Positions 18,416-26,921 of a DNA stretch of 64,000 bases are shown in pieces (position 1 is the stretch's first letter; every line of letters begins with the position of its first letter). The position numbers and the translations under genes are program-made. Source of the DNA: JABAAI01 sp965261955 (GTDB lineage: Bacteria > Spirochaetota > Leptospiria > Leptospirales > Leptonemataceae); assembly GCA_965261955.1 (NCBI GenBank), contig CBDHEM010000069.1, forward strand, positions 1,240,001 through 1,304,000. The letters run 5' to 3'. The notes under the pieces were generated by a model, which was not told the DNA's origin, ran no database searches, and saw nothing but the letters and a program-made list of their open reading frames with translations.

Positions 18416-19129
18416 ATGCGATTTCACTATAAAAAAACTCATCCTTCTCTACATGAAAAAAATCGTTTTTTTTCATTTTGCGTACAGATTAGTCTTAAAA
18501 GTTCTTTCATACTAATTTGTAATTTCTCGCCTATTGTAGCCCAAGAAAATAAAGCAACAGATAAAGCCATCTCTGGGAAAAAATTAACCGGATTTATTTC
18601 TAACGAATGGGGTACTACTTTCTCTACATTGCGTAAAGAGTTGAAAAATTTATCTACAGCAGAAAATACTGATGAGAAAGTAGAAATTTTAAATATCGTA
18701 CGTAATAAACTCGTTCTGGTACGAAGAAGTGATATTATCTATCGTTATAGTTTCTATAAAACACCTTATGCTGTGCGTAGATTGGAAGTGGAGGAACTAA
18801 AAGAAAGTGAGTACGATGAAAAAGTAGAGGGAGAACTTTTTTGTGTTCAAGTACAAATCCCAGTAATAGAAACAGAACTTGTAAGAGAAAAGCTCACAAA
18901 AAAATATGGAAAAAGTCAAGCTAGTAGCAAAGATGATACCGGTTTTGGAGTCGATATTTGGGAACTGGATGGTGGAACTATCTTTTTATGGTATGAATCG
19001 CAAGGGAAAAAATCTTTCTCTCGCCGAATAGATTACTTGAGTTCAAAACACTCTCAAAAAATAACGAAAGAACAGATACATTACTTTGATGCAAATCAAA
19101 AACTACTTCTACGAAAAAGTAAGTTATAA
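18416..19129 (+). CDS. Exported protein of unknown function
   Basis: The 237-residue product has an N-terminal basic region and a hydrophobic segment (SSFILICNFSPIVAQ) that looks like a late signal peptide ending near AQ. The rest is charged and mixed alpha/beta with no recognised domain (for example ISNEWGTTFSTLRKEL and VEGELFCVQVQIPVIETELVRE). A periplasmic or envelope role is inferred only from the signal. It precedes nadD by 39 bp. Confidence 0.6.
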   Translation: MRFHYKKTHPSLHEKNRFFSFCVQISLKSSFILICNFSPIVAQENKATDKAISGKKLTGFISNEWGTTFSTLRKELKNLSTAENTDEKVEILNIVRNKLVLVRRSDIIYRYSFYKTPYAVRRLEVEELKESEYDEKVEGELFCVQVQIPVIETELVREKLTKKYGKSQASSKDDTGFGVDIWELDGGTIFLWYESQGKKSFSRRIDYLSSKHSQKITKEQIHYFDANQKLLLRKSKL

Positions 19130-19168
19130 CAGTATTTACATAAGTCCCTTTCTTCTGTACCCTTTGTC

Positions 19169-19846
19169 ATGCGATGTAAACAGCGCCTCCTTTTTGGTGG
19201 ATCTTTCGACCCCCCCCATAGGGGACATCTTGGGATACTCCAATATATTTTACAAAAAAAACTTGCGGATAATATCGATATCATTCCAACAGCGGTTTCT
19301 CCTTTTAAAGAAAATACTCCACCCCATGGGACGAACAAAGATCGATTTGTAATGATTGAAAAACTTCTTTCGTGTTTAGATAAAAAAGATATAAATAATA
19401 CAAAAATTTCTCTTCTAGATATAGAGTTCAATCGCCCATCCCCAAGTTATACCGCAGAGACATGTGTAGAATTAAGAAAAAGACATCCAGGTGATCGCAT
19501 AGCCATACTAATTGGTTGTGATGGCCTTATTGGGCTTGAACGGTGGTATCATATACAAAAATTATCTATACATCACCAATTTTGGATTTTCCTACGAGAT
19601 GGAGTAACAAAAACTAACTTAGAAAAAACCTGTCGTAATTTAAAACAATCTTATCCTAATCTTACTTTGAGAATATTTTGGGATAGTCCTATTATATCTT
19701 GTTCAAGCTCTGAAATAAAAAAATATCTCTTAAAAAGAGAAGCAAAAAACAAAATCTGTGAACGAATTCTAACTTCCTGTTTACCTTCAAATATTTTGGC
19801 TTACATTCAAAGCAAACAACTATATCAAGGTCTCGCTTCACTTTAA
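19169..19846 (+). CDS. nadD: Nicotinate-nucleotide adenylyltransferase
   Basis: The 225-residue protein has the nucleotidyltransferase alpha/beta-phosphodiesterase motif LLFGGSFDPPHRGHLGILQ (T/HxGH) at residues 7-25, then IIPTAVSPFKE, RPSPSYTAETCVELR, and the C-terminal ISCSSSEIKKYL (the (I/S)xSSTxxR-type signature). It makes deamido-NAD from nicotinate mononucleotide. Length is normal. No SD is obvious. Confidence 0.95.
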   Translation: MRCKQRLLFGGSFDPPHRGHLGILQYILQKKLADNIDIIPTAVSPFKENTPPHGTNKDRFVMIEKLLSCLDKKDINNTKISLLDIEFNRPSPSYTAETCVELRKRHPGDRIAILIGCDGLIGLERWYHIQKLSIHHQFWIFLRDGVTKTNLEKTCRNLKQSYPNLTLRIFWDSPIISCSSSEIKKYLLKREAKNKICERILTSCLPSNILAYIQSKQLYQGLASL

Positions 19847-20200
19847 AAGGTGATTACAAACTTATTTTTTCCACTTGAATTCACATAATAAGTGTAACTT
19901 ACTATTAAGTTAGCCAAAAAAACCATATCTATAAAAATGACAGGTCCGGAAGTTTTACTGGCACCGATGCTCTGGGTATAGTGCGGGATTGACCTTCCCT
20001 CATAGGTATGGGGGACACCAAAAAATAGACTTTTGTAATAACTCGTTTGTAATAACTCGATTGAAGGTACTATTGAAGGCACCATTGTTGGGAATTTGTC
20101 CTGAGTTACTGCTTACTAAGTGCACTATAAAATTATACCTTTATTTCGTAAACTATCGTAAACTATAAATAATAAAAATTCAATTAAGTATTTCTATTTA
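19847..20200. other. Intergenic gap, no gene seen
   Basis: The 354-bp spacer between nadD and the OmpA-domain gene has only short, low-confidence repeats (TAATAACTCG twice near 20035-20060; GAAGGTACTATTGAAGGCACC). The open frames here are short and lack coding character. No MITE end or tRNA is seen. Confidence 0.6.
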
Positions 20201-20983
20201 TTGTCGATTCTTCTGAAGAGGGTGCTTTTTGGTGCATGGATTGATATAGTGAATAGTAAAAAACGTAATTTGATCATTTTCTTTTATGGAACTCAATATG
20301 GAGTAATTTTTCTTATTTTTATTCAATGTGTTTCTCTCTCTCGTTATGAAAGCGTAAAAACAGAGTTGGAAAAGCAAAAGGAAAATAACGTAGAGCTTCG
20401 GATATCCATTGCTGAACGTGATGGCCGCTTAGGTTCTGCCTATGCCGAAAAGGGTAATCTTCTCAAGAGTTACCGTATCACAGAGAAGGAGGCACAAGAG
20501 CAAGGGGAGCTAATAAAAAAATTGAAAGATTCTGTGAATGCAAGTAAGTTTAAATTGCGACTATCTGGCCGGCGTCTAGTTCTTATTTTACCTTCAGATA
20601 TACTTTTTGCCAGTGGTTCAGATGTGATTTCTAAAGCGGGAAACCGTGCTGTGGAGGAGATAACGCGTATACTCATGACAGGATCTAATACCAAATATCA
20701 GGTTGAGGGGCATACTGACAATATTCCAATTCACACGCATCACTTTCCTTCTAACTGGGAATTGGCAGCGGCCCGATCTTTGAATATCCTACACACAATG
20801 GTTGCTGCGGGGATGCCTCCAGAACTTTTAAGTAGTGCTAGCTTTGCAGATACTCGGCCAGTAGAAAGCAATGATAATGAAGAAGGTCGTGAGGCAAATC
20901 GTCGCATTGAAATTGCTGTTATACCAGATCTTTCGGCTTTGTCTGTTATGAAATCTGTTGAACAAACAAGCAAAAAAAAATAA
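20201..20983 (+). CDS. OmpA/MotB-domain protein, probable lipoprotein
   Basis: The C-terminal half is an OmpA-like peptidoglycan-binding domain: LVLILPSDILFASGSDVIS (about residues 126-144), YQVEGHTDNIPI (binding Asp), NWELAAARSLNILHTM, and SNDNEEGREANRRIEIAV with the conserved NRRIEI arginines. Before it lies a coiled-coil-like charged segment (about residues 50-110). The N-terminus has a hydrophobic stretch ending in LIFIQC, a plausible lipobox. If so, the GTG at 20249 (MNSKKRNLIIFF) is the better start than the TTG at 20201. It would tether the envelope to peptidoglycan. A MotB role is less likely because the TM/plug arrangement differs. Confidence 0.85.
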   Translation: MSILLKRVLFGAWIDIVNSKKRNLIIFFYGTQYGVIFLIFIQCVSLSRYESVKTELEKQKENNVELRISIAERDGRLGSAYAEKGNLLKSYRITEKEAQEQGELIKKLKDSVNASKFKLRLSGRRLVLILPSDILFASGSDVISKAGNRAVEEITRILMTGSNTKYQVEGHTDNIPIHTHHFPSNWELAAARSLNILHTMVAAGMPPELLSSASFADTRPVESNDNEEGREANRRIEIAVIPDLSALSVMKSVEQTSKKK

Positions 20984-21038
20984 AGAGTAAAATAAAGATA
21001 GATATTTTCTTAACAACAGGGAAAGAGGCTCGCAATAC

Positions 21039-22160
21039 TTATTGCAAAATACTTCCAATTCTTTTCCAGCGGACAGACATGCGGGGTATACGATGTCGTA
21101 CAGTATGTACTATGTAATCGTAAACTAATTTAGGAGATAAAGGCAAATTAGCTATCTGTTCTTGCAAAAGAAAGTCATCAGAACTGCAATATTCTTTTTG
21201 TTCGTTTTCTGTAAAATTTTCTAAAGGGTAGCCGGCATTTGTGTTCCCGCTTTGGAAATTGTACCAATACGAATGACAAATATCATCTCGCCAATTGATG
21301 CTAAAGTAAACAATAACAGCTTTCCCATAGATATTATTTCGTGGAATGAAACCAATCAGGCGAGAGTCCATAGAATAATCTCTATTATCTCCCATAACGA
21401 AATAATTATCTTTAGGAATAACGCAACCTTCTGTGTAGATTTCAGGGCAAAGTAGATCTGTATCTACACTTTTGGAACTCTCAACAATCATATGAATGGA
21501 TTGCCCTACTTTCTCGCGATAAACAATGGGTTGGCTATATCTGATATTTTTATTCTGGCCTGAATACTTTTCCGGTAAGATATCGCTATTATCCGCATCC
21601 AGTAACTCTTTATGCGTTTTTTGCTCAGAAATTTCCTCAAGATAGTATTGCTTCCAAGGCCCTTTATCCTTTACACGATATTCTATGGTAGATAATATAG
21701 GCTCCTCTTTGCTATTTAGCCATCGCTTGGAATTTTGGTTACAGCTATAACTTGCATTCCCTTCTACTTTTTTACCCAGCTGGGCCATGTGTTTTTGTAT
21801 TTGACAGCCGCCAACTTCTCGTATGCGTATTCTATCTTCAGGTATACCCATAACGCGTTTTACATAGTGTTTACGCTCTTCATTTGGTGGTAGAAAAGTG
21901 ATAATATCTCCTCGTTGTGGATCATCAATATGAAAAATTTTTTTCCCTAAAAAAGGTATACGTAGAGAGTAACGCATCTTGTTTATAAAAAGATAATCTC
22001 CGATTTTTAGCGTGGGTATCATTGAGCCACTAGGAATATTATTGGCATCTAAGATGGAGTCTTTAAAACCTAAAACAAAAGCGATCAGAAGACCAAGGGA
22101 TAGTAAAAAAGGGAAAAAAGATACGCTGGCAACTTTGTTTTTAGGCTTGTCTCTCAGCAT
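21039..22160 (-). CDS. lepB: Signal peptidase I
   Basis: The 373-residue protein has an N-terminal membrane segment (FFPFLLSLGLLIAFVLGF), the catalytic serine in IPSGSMIPTLKIGDYLF, the lysine region around KHYVKRVMGIPEDRI, and the S26 box E motif YFVMGDNRDYSMDSRLIGFI. It cleaves signal peptides at the outer face of the inner membrane. It is longer than typical because of an insertion of about 120 residues between the Lys region and GDNRD, as in several spirochaetal leader peptidases. It is divergent from tpx. Confidence 0.96.
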   Translation of the reverse strand: MLRDKPKNKVASVSFFPFLLSLGLLIAFVLGFKDSILDANNIPSGSMIPTLKIGDYLFINKMRYSLRIPFLGKKIFHIDDPQRGDIITFLPPNEERKHYVKRVMGIPEDRIRIREVGGCQIQKHMAQLGKKVEGNASYSCNQNSKRWLNSKEEPILSTIEYRVKDKGPWKQYYLEEISEQKTHKELLDADNSDILPEKYSGQNKNIRYSQPIVYREKVGQSIHMIVESSKSVDTDLLCPEIYTEGCVIPKDNYFVMGDNRDYSMDSRLIGFIPRNNIYGKAVIVYFSINWRDDICHSYWYNFQSGNTNAGYPLENFTENEQKEYCSSDDFLLQEQIANLPLSPKLVYDYIVHTVRHRIPRMSVRWKRIGSILQ

Positions 22161-22308
22161 TGTTCGATGATTATTTTTCGCATAGTTGTTTTTAGAACGA
22201 TATCATTTAGACTATTCACCAGATAGTGTAAATGTCTGTGCCTGGCAAGCATCATTATATTATTTATTGATGACGAAATTAATGGTGAAAAAGAGGCTGT
22301 CATCCGGT

Positions 22309-22818
22309 ATGGGTCAAGTAAATTTAAAAGGAAAACCAATCTCTCTTGAGGGCATAGTTCCTAAGGTAGGGGATGAGGCTCCAGATTTCGTTATCGTAGG
22401 TGAGGATACAGCAGAGTATTCTTTGAGGGCTTTTTCAGAGAAAGTTAAGGTTCTTCTTGCTGTTCCCAGTTTGGATACACCTGTTTGTGCAAAACAGACG
22501 CGGATTTTTGGTGAACAGCTAGGTGCTATGCCGGATGTTAAATTGATTACTATATCTGGTGACTTGCCATTTGCTATGAAACGTTTTTGTACCACTGAAG
22601 GTTTGAAGAATGTATTTATGGGGTCTCAATATAGGGACATGAACTTTTCGAAAACATATGGCACACATATTACGGAAGGTGGTTTAAAAGATTTATCTAC
22701 GCGTGCCGTTTTTATTGTAGATGAGAAAGATATTGTGCGTTATGTTGAACTTGTACCAGAGATAACGGAAGAGCCTGATTATAATAAGGCTATGGAAGCC
22801 GTCAAAAATCTTCTGTGA
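22309..22818 (+). CDS. tpx: Thiol peroxidase
   Basis: From ATG 22309 the product is about 169 residues and starts MGQVNLKGKPISLEG, the standard Tpx N-terminus. The peroxidatic cysteine lies in LLAVPSLDTPVCAKQTRIF and the resolving cysteine in KRFCTTEGLKNV, as in atypical 2-Cys peroxiredoxins. It reduces H2O2 and alkyl peroxides. The frame extends upstream to 22186, but those residues have no Tpx similarity; an AGAGG lies upstream of ATG 22309. It overlaps the following membrane-protein gene by 4 bp, so they are co-translated. Confidence 0.94.
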   Translation: MGQVNLKGKPISLEGIVPKVGDEAPDFVIVGEDTAEYSLRAFSEKVKVLLAVPSLDTPVCAKQTRIFGEQLGAMPDVKLITISGDLPFAMKRFCTTEGLKNVFMGSQYRDMNFSKTYGTHITEGGLKDLSTRAVFIVDEKDIVRYVELVPEITEEPDYNKAMEAVKNLL

Positions 22819-23402
22819 ATCTAATTGAGGCCTGTCGCCATTGCGATAGCCTTTTTCGTAATCCACGACAATGTATAAGAGAGGTGCTGGTGGAGGCTCC
22901 TCAGACGCATACAACCTTGGATTTATTTTTTCGGTTACACCTTCCTTTGTGTTTAACTCTACCATTTGGCACCCTGTTATCCCCGTATGCTCATATGCAA
23001 GAGAACTTTCCATGGATTCATGTGGTTTTACCATTTGCTCTTTGTTGTGTGTGTTTTTTTTTTTCGACCATCTACGATCGTATAGTTGAAAACTTATGGC
23101 CGAGGCTTATAAGCCAAAGTATGGGAGTAATTCCTATTCGGAATGTTGCTTTTTATACGCATCTTCCCATTGGAGGCGTGGCTTTTTTTTTCTTTTTTAA
23201 CTCTACTTTAGGCTACTGTGTTTTGTTCTTATTTGCTTTTTTGGCTAATCTGTTCTCCATAGAATATTCTTCATCTACTCATGCAATTACTCGTGCACGT
23301 GCTTTAACGTATTGGCTAATGAGTGTTGCTTTTGTTTTTTTCATTCTACTGATTTTTTTCTTTGCTTTAGCTCTTTTTAGAAGCTATAAAGTTTTTTTAT
23401 AA
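22815..23402 (+). CDS. Polytopic membrane protein (Yip1-like), unknown function
   Basis: The 195-residue protein starts with GTG at 22815, overlapping the tpx stop (GTGA). It has about five hydrophobic segments (for example CLTLPFGTLL, VVLPFALCCVCFFF, IGGVAFFFFFNSTLGYCVLF, SVAFVFFILLIFFFALALF). The layout, with a short soluble N-terminus rich in Arg/Cys, resembles Yip1-domain proteins, but this is not certain. It lies between tpx and mpl on the same strand; the 7-bp gap to mpl suggests one operon. Confidence 0.7.
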   Translation: MNLIEACRHCDSLFRNPRQCIREVLVEAPQTHTTLDLFFRLHLPLCLTLPFGTLLSPYAHMQENFPWIHVVLPFALCCVCFFFSTIYDRIVENLWPRLISQSMGVIPIRNVAFYTHLPIGGVAFFFFFNSTLGYCVLFLFAFLANLFSIEYSSSTHAITRARALTYWLMSVAFVFFILLIFFFALALFRSYKVFL

Positions 23403-23409
23403 AATAAAG

Positions 23410-24855
23410 GTGCGTATTCATCTAATAGGCATAGGCGGTATAGCTATGGGAAATTTCGCAGCTATGCTTAAACAGAAAGGGCACCTTGTTACAGGTTCAG
23501 ACCAAAAGCTTTATCCCCCAATGTCTGATAAGATAGAGGGGTGGGGTATTCCTGCTAGAGAATTTTCTTCAGAGAATTTGAAAGGAATAGAACTTTGCAT
23601 TGTAGGAAATGCGATTTCCCGAGGCAATGTGGAGCTAGAAGAACTTTTAAACACTACACATATAGAATATATGAGTTTGCCTCAAGCTCTTCGGCATTTT
23701 TTTTTGAAAGGGAAGGAGGTGATTTCTCCTATCGGTACACATGGGAAAACCAGTATGAGTTTTCTTTTAGATCATATAATTTCTTGTGCAAAACTAGGGA
23801 ATGGTCTTTTTGCTGGTGGAGTTCGAGCTGATGGTATGGATGGTTTTCGGATAGGGGAGGGGCGTCACTTTATAGTCGAAGGAGATGAATATGATACGGC
23901 TTTTTTTGATAAGGCTCCAAAGTTTCTACACTATCGCCCACGGTATATTCTATTGCATGCGATTGAATATGATCATGCTGATATTTATCCAAATTTTGAG
24001 AGCTATGAGCTTGCCTTTAAGCGTTTGTTACGTACTATTCCATCTAATGGAATGGTTATTGCATCTAAAGATGATGTTGGTGTAGTGAAACTTTTGGAAG
24101 GGTATTCTCATAGTCGTGTTTGTTGGTATAGTTTATCTGTTGGGGACAAACCCATGCAATATCAAATAAATGGGCACAATTTTGATCTTTCTTTTATAAA
24201 AAAAGTCAAAAATTTTGCCTTAGTCGGTTCGCATAATCAAGCGAATAGTTTGGCTGTTAGCCTTTTAGCTCTCCACATAGGTATCTCCATTGATTTGATT
24301 AAAAAAAGTATAGAGAGTTTTCCCGGTGTGCTAAGACGCCAGCAGATTCGCTTGGAGCTGTTTCCCAAGACAAAAGATAAAAAAGGAGGTATTGTTTTTA
24401 TCGAGGATTTTGCTCATCATCCTAGTTCTGTTCAAGCTATTTTAAAGAGTATGCGCTTATTTTATTCTGGACGTCGGCTTCATATTTTTTTTGAACCACG
24501 GAGTGCAAGTAATCACCGCAATATATTCCAAAATCTATATACAGAATGTTTTTCTCAAGCAGATAGTATTTACATTAGTGAAGTTTTTGATAGAAATAAA
24601 GTTCCTCCACAAGAACGCATGAATGTAAAAGAAGTTGTGCAAAATATCAATATACGTAAAAAAACAGAGAAGAGTTCCCATCTTACGCTTTACCCCACAG
24701 CTCACTATGGAAAAACACCCCAAGAACTCTTAGATATCTTTAGTAAAAACTTTCAACCATACTCCCAAGGAGATGTGATTTTGGCCCTTTCCAATGGCAA
24801 CTTTGGTGGAATTTATTCTCCTTTAGAAAAATTTCTGTCTTCTTTTTCTCTTTGA
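23410..24855 (+). CDS. mpl: UDP-MurNAc:L-Ala-gamma-D-Glu-mDAP ligase (Mpl)
   Basis: The 481-residue Mur-ligase-family protein starts GTG with MRIHLIGIGGIAMGNFAAML and carries the P-loop ISPIGTHGKTSMSFLLD (GTHGKTS), EGDEYDTAFFDK, EYDHADIYPNFE, ALVGSHNQANSLA and EDFAHHPSSVQAI (C-terminal domain). The EGDEYDTAFFDK and DFAHHP sequences are typical of Mpl rather than MurC. It reattaches the cell-wall tripeptide to UDP-MurNAc during peptidoglycan recycling. It is the last gene of the tpx-membrane protein-mpl set. Confidence 0.93.
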   Translation: MRIHLIGIGGIAMGNFAAMLKQKGHLVTGSDQKLYPPMSDKIEGWGIPAREFSSENLKGIELCIVGNAISRGNVELEELLNTTHIEYMSLPQALRHFFLKGKEVISPIGTHGKTSMSFLLDHIISCAKLGNGLFAGGVRADGMDGFRIGEGRHFIVEGDEYDTAFFDKAPKFLHYRPRYILLHAIEYDHADIYPNFESYELAFKRLLRTIPSNGMVIASKDDVGVVKLLEGYSHSRVCWYSLSVGDKPMQYQINGHNFDLSFIKKVKNFALVGSHNQANSLAVSLLALHIGISIDLIKKSIESFPGVLRRQQIRLELFPKTKDKKGGIVFIEDFAHHPSSVQAILKSMRLFYSGRRLHIFFEPRSASNHRNIFQNLYTECFSQADSIYISEVFDRNKVPPQERMNVKEVVQNINIRKKTEKSSHLTLYPTAHYGKTPQELLDIFSKNFQPYSQGDVILALSNGNFGGIYSPLEKFLSSFSL

Positions 24856-24930
24856 AGTGGGGGTGGTGCAATAGTTACCAATTAAACATGTGTTTACTCA
24901 TCTCTTCTATGGAAGAGAAGGGAAGGGAAA

Positions 24931-25035
24931 GACTATGTTGCAAAATACAAAAAAATAGGGAAGTAACCGTCTATAATGCTTTAAATCAGGGATTCATAGC
25001 ACCTTATTTGCAATTATTAACATTTTGCAACAGTC
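24931..25035. mobile_element. MITE of the GGGACTGTT family, copy d
   Basis: About 105 bp with ends GACTATGTTGCAAAATAC and ATTTTGCAACAGTC, and the core AATGCTTTAAATCAGGGATTC. It occupies the 290-bp gap between mpl and rpsR. Confidence 0.75.
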
Positions 25036-25152
25036 TTATGGATTCTGGCCCGTTCTTTATTTATACACTTTATTTATACAAGGAAAAAGACTTTACATAG
25101 GAGAGGCAGGAAGAGAGGTTGAGTCTTCGTAGTTTTAAACTGCTTTTTGGTT

Positions 25153-25647
25153 ATGAATAATGAAGAGATAAAAAACCCAAGCAATACTAAGCCGGAAACG
25201 GAAGTGGCGGCTGTGGTGCCATCATCATCTCCATCATCTCCATCATCTCCATCATCTCCATCATCTCCATCATCTCCATCATCTCCATCATCTCCATCAT
25301 CTCCATCATCTCCACGTGAAAGTGCCAAGAACGCTCCGGTTAGGCGTCCCAGTCCCAGAGGGGATACATCTAGGGACGATTATAAGTCTAGACGTCCGGT
25401 TTCAGGAGGGGCTCCTGATCGAGAACGGAGTTCAGGGTCTCGCTTCCGTCACCATAGGAGAGTGTTAGATACTCGAAAAATTGTAATTGATTATAAAAGA
25501 CCAGAAGTGCTAGAGCGTTTTATCTCAAAAACGGGTAAAATTTTGCCACGTCGTGTTACTGGAGCAACTCCTCCTGTACAACGGAAAATCACTAGAGAAA
25601 TTAAGCGTGCTCGTCATATTGGGCTCTTGCCCTACTCGCATCGCTAA
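25153..25647 (+). CDS. rpsR: Ribosomal protein S18 with a repeat-containing N-terminal extension
   Basis: The last 55 residues are S18 (IDYKRPEVLERFISKTGKILP, RRVTGATPPVQRKITREIKRARHIGLLPY), the 30S subunit protein that binds near S6. In front is an extension of about 90 residues: an acidic start (MNNEEIKNPS), a tract of (Pro-Ser-Ser) repeats, then an Arg/Ser/Pro-rich basic linker. The tract is encoded by ten exact 9-bp ATCATCTCC units (25224-25313). The frame opens with TTG at 25147; the ATG at 25153 is preferred. The gene is detached from rpsF, ssb and rplI. Confidence 0.92.
   Translation: MNNEEIKNPSNTKPETEVAAVVPSSSPSSPSSPSSPSSPSSPSSPSSPSSPSSPRESAKNAPVRRPSPRGDTSRDDYKSRRPVSGGAPDRERSSGSRFRHHRRVLDTRKIVIDYKRPEVLERFISKTGKILPRRVTGATPPVQRKITREIKRARHIGLLPYSHR
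25224..25313 (+). repeat. 9-bp microsatellite in rpsR (10 units)
   Basis: Ten perfect head-to-tail ATCATCTCC units encode Pro-Ser-Ser runs in S18. Because the unit is 9 bp, gain or loss of units keeps the frame, so length may vary between strains without loss of the ribosomal domain. Confidence 0.95.
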
Positions 25648-25710
25648 ACGATTTTTTCTAATTCACATGCTAACCTTTTTTGGATCTTGCGTGTGGATAG
25701 GATTTGAATT

Positions 25711-26919
25711 ATGACAATAGAGATTAAGGTTCCTGAAATGGGTGAATCGATAACTGAAGCTACGGTTTCAGATTGGCACTTTCAAGTAGGGGATAGTCTT
25801 TCTATTGGCGATGTACTGGTGGAATTGGAAACAGATAAAGTGACCCTAGAGATCCCTGTCCATATAAATGGTGTACTGAAAGAAATAAAATGTCCTTCAG
25901 GTGAAGATGTGAAAATAGGGGATATTCTGGGCGTTATAACCGAAGTAAAGCAGACATCTTCCCAACAAACTTCGCTTCTTCCAGAAAATCGGAAAGAGGA
26001 TGTAGTTCTGAGCGAATCATCCTCCCAAAAAAATAAAACTCTCCCCCCGGGAGCATCTCGTTTAATTGCTGAAAATAATCTTAATGCGGAGAAAATCGTT
26101 GGAAGTGGTAAACGTGAGCAGGTGACCAAGGCTGATGTTGTACAATACCTAGATCGCTCTAAGCCGGATCTAGGTCCGAAAGTAGATAGTGTTTCCCGAT
26201 CTCATGCTGTGAATACAGAGCAGAGCGAGAGAATTGTTCCGCTTTCTCGTTTACGCCAACGAATTGCTGAGCGCTTAGTTAGTGTTCAGCATAATGCGGC
26301 TATCTTAACAACTTTCAATGAAGTGGATATGTTGCAAGCTATGGAGATGCGTAAACGCTATAAAGAACTGTTTCAGAAACGATATGGTGTTTCATTAGGA
26401 TTTATGTCTATCTTCGTAAAGGCCGTTATTCATGCACTCAAATCTGTACCTTCGGTAAATGCAGAGATTCGAGATGATAGTATAGTTTATAAAAATTATT
26501 ATGATATTAGTGTGGCAGTCGGAGGCCCGAAAGGTTTAGTCGTTCCTGTTGTTCGCAATGCCAATTCTTTAAGTTATGCAGAAATTGAGATGGAAATAGC
26601 TCGTTTGGCATCTAAAGTTATTGCGGGAACAATTGATCTTAAAGAACTTGAAGGTGGCACTTTCACCATATCAAATGGTGGTATTTATGGCTCTATGCTC
26701 TCTACCCCTATCCTCAATCCTCCTCAAAGTGCTATTCTTGGTATGCATAACATTGTGAAACGTCCTGTGGTTGTGAATGACGAAATTTGCATACGACCTA
26801 TTATGTATGTGGCTCTTTCATATGACCATCGTATTATTGATGGAAAGGAAGCGGTGACTTTCCTTATGAAACTTAAAGAAGGTGTAGAAAATCCGGAACG
26901 AATGCTCCTTAGTATATAG
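25711..26919 (+). CDS. sucB: Dihydrolipoamide succinyltransferase (E2 of 2-oxoglutarate dehydrogenase)
   Basis: The 402-residue protein starts MTIEIKVPEMGESITEATV, with the lipoyl-lysine in ELETDKVTLEIPV. A small E3-binding domain follows (SRLIAENNLNAEKIVGSGKR, about residues 111-130), then the catalytic CoA-acyltransferase domain (VPLSRLRQRIAERLV; active-site SYDHRIIDGKEAV near the C-terminus). The ETDKV lipoyl context and length point to SucB rather than AceF. It is followed 2 bp later by lpd. The E1 gene (sucA) is not in the window. Confidence 0.96.
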   Translation: MTIEIKVPEMGESITEATVSDWHFQVGDSLSIGDVLVELETDKVTLEIPVHINGVLKEIKCPSGEDVKIGDILGVITEVKQTSSQQTSLLPENRKEDVVLSESSSQKNKTLPPGASRLIAENNLNAEKIVGSGKREQVTKADVVQYLDRSKPDLGPKVDSVSRSHAVNTEQSERIVPLSRLRQRIAERLVSVQHNAAILTTFNEVDMLQAMEMRKRYKELFQKRYGVSLGFMSIFVKAVIHALKSVPSVNAEIRDDSIVYKNYYDISVAVGGPKGLVVPVVRNANSLSYAEIEMEIARLASKVIAGTIDLKELEGGTFTISNGGIYGSMLSTPILNPPQSAILGMHNIVKRPVVVNDEICIRPIMYVALSYDHRIIDGKEAVTFLMKLKEGVENPERMLLSI

Positions 26920-26921
26920 TC

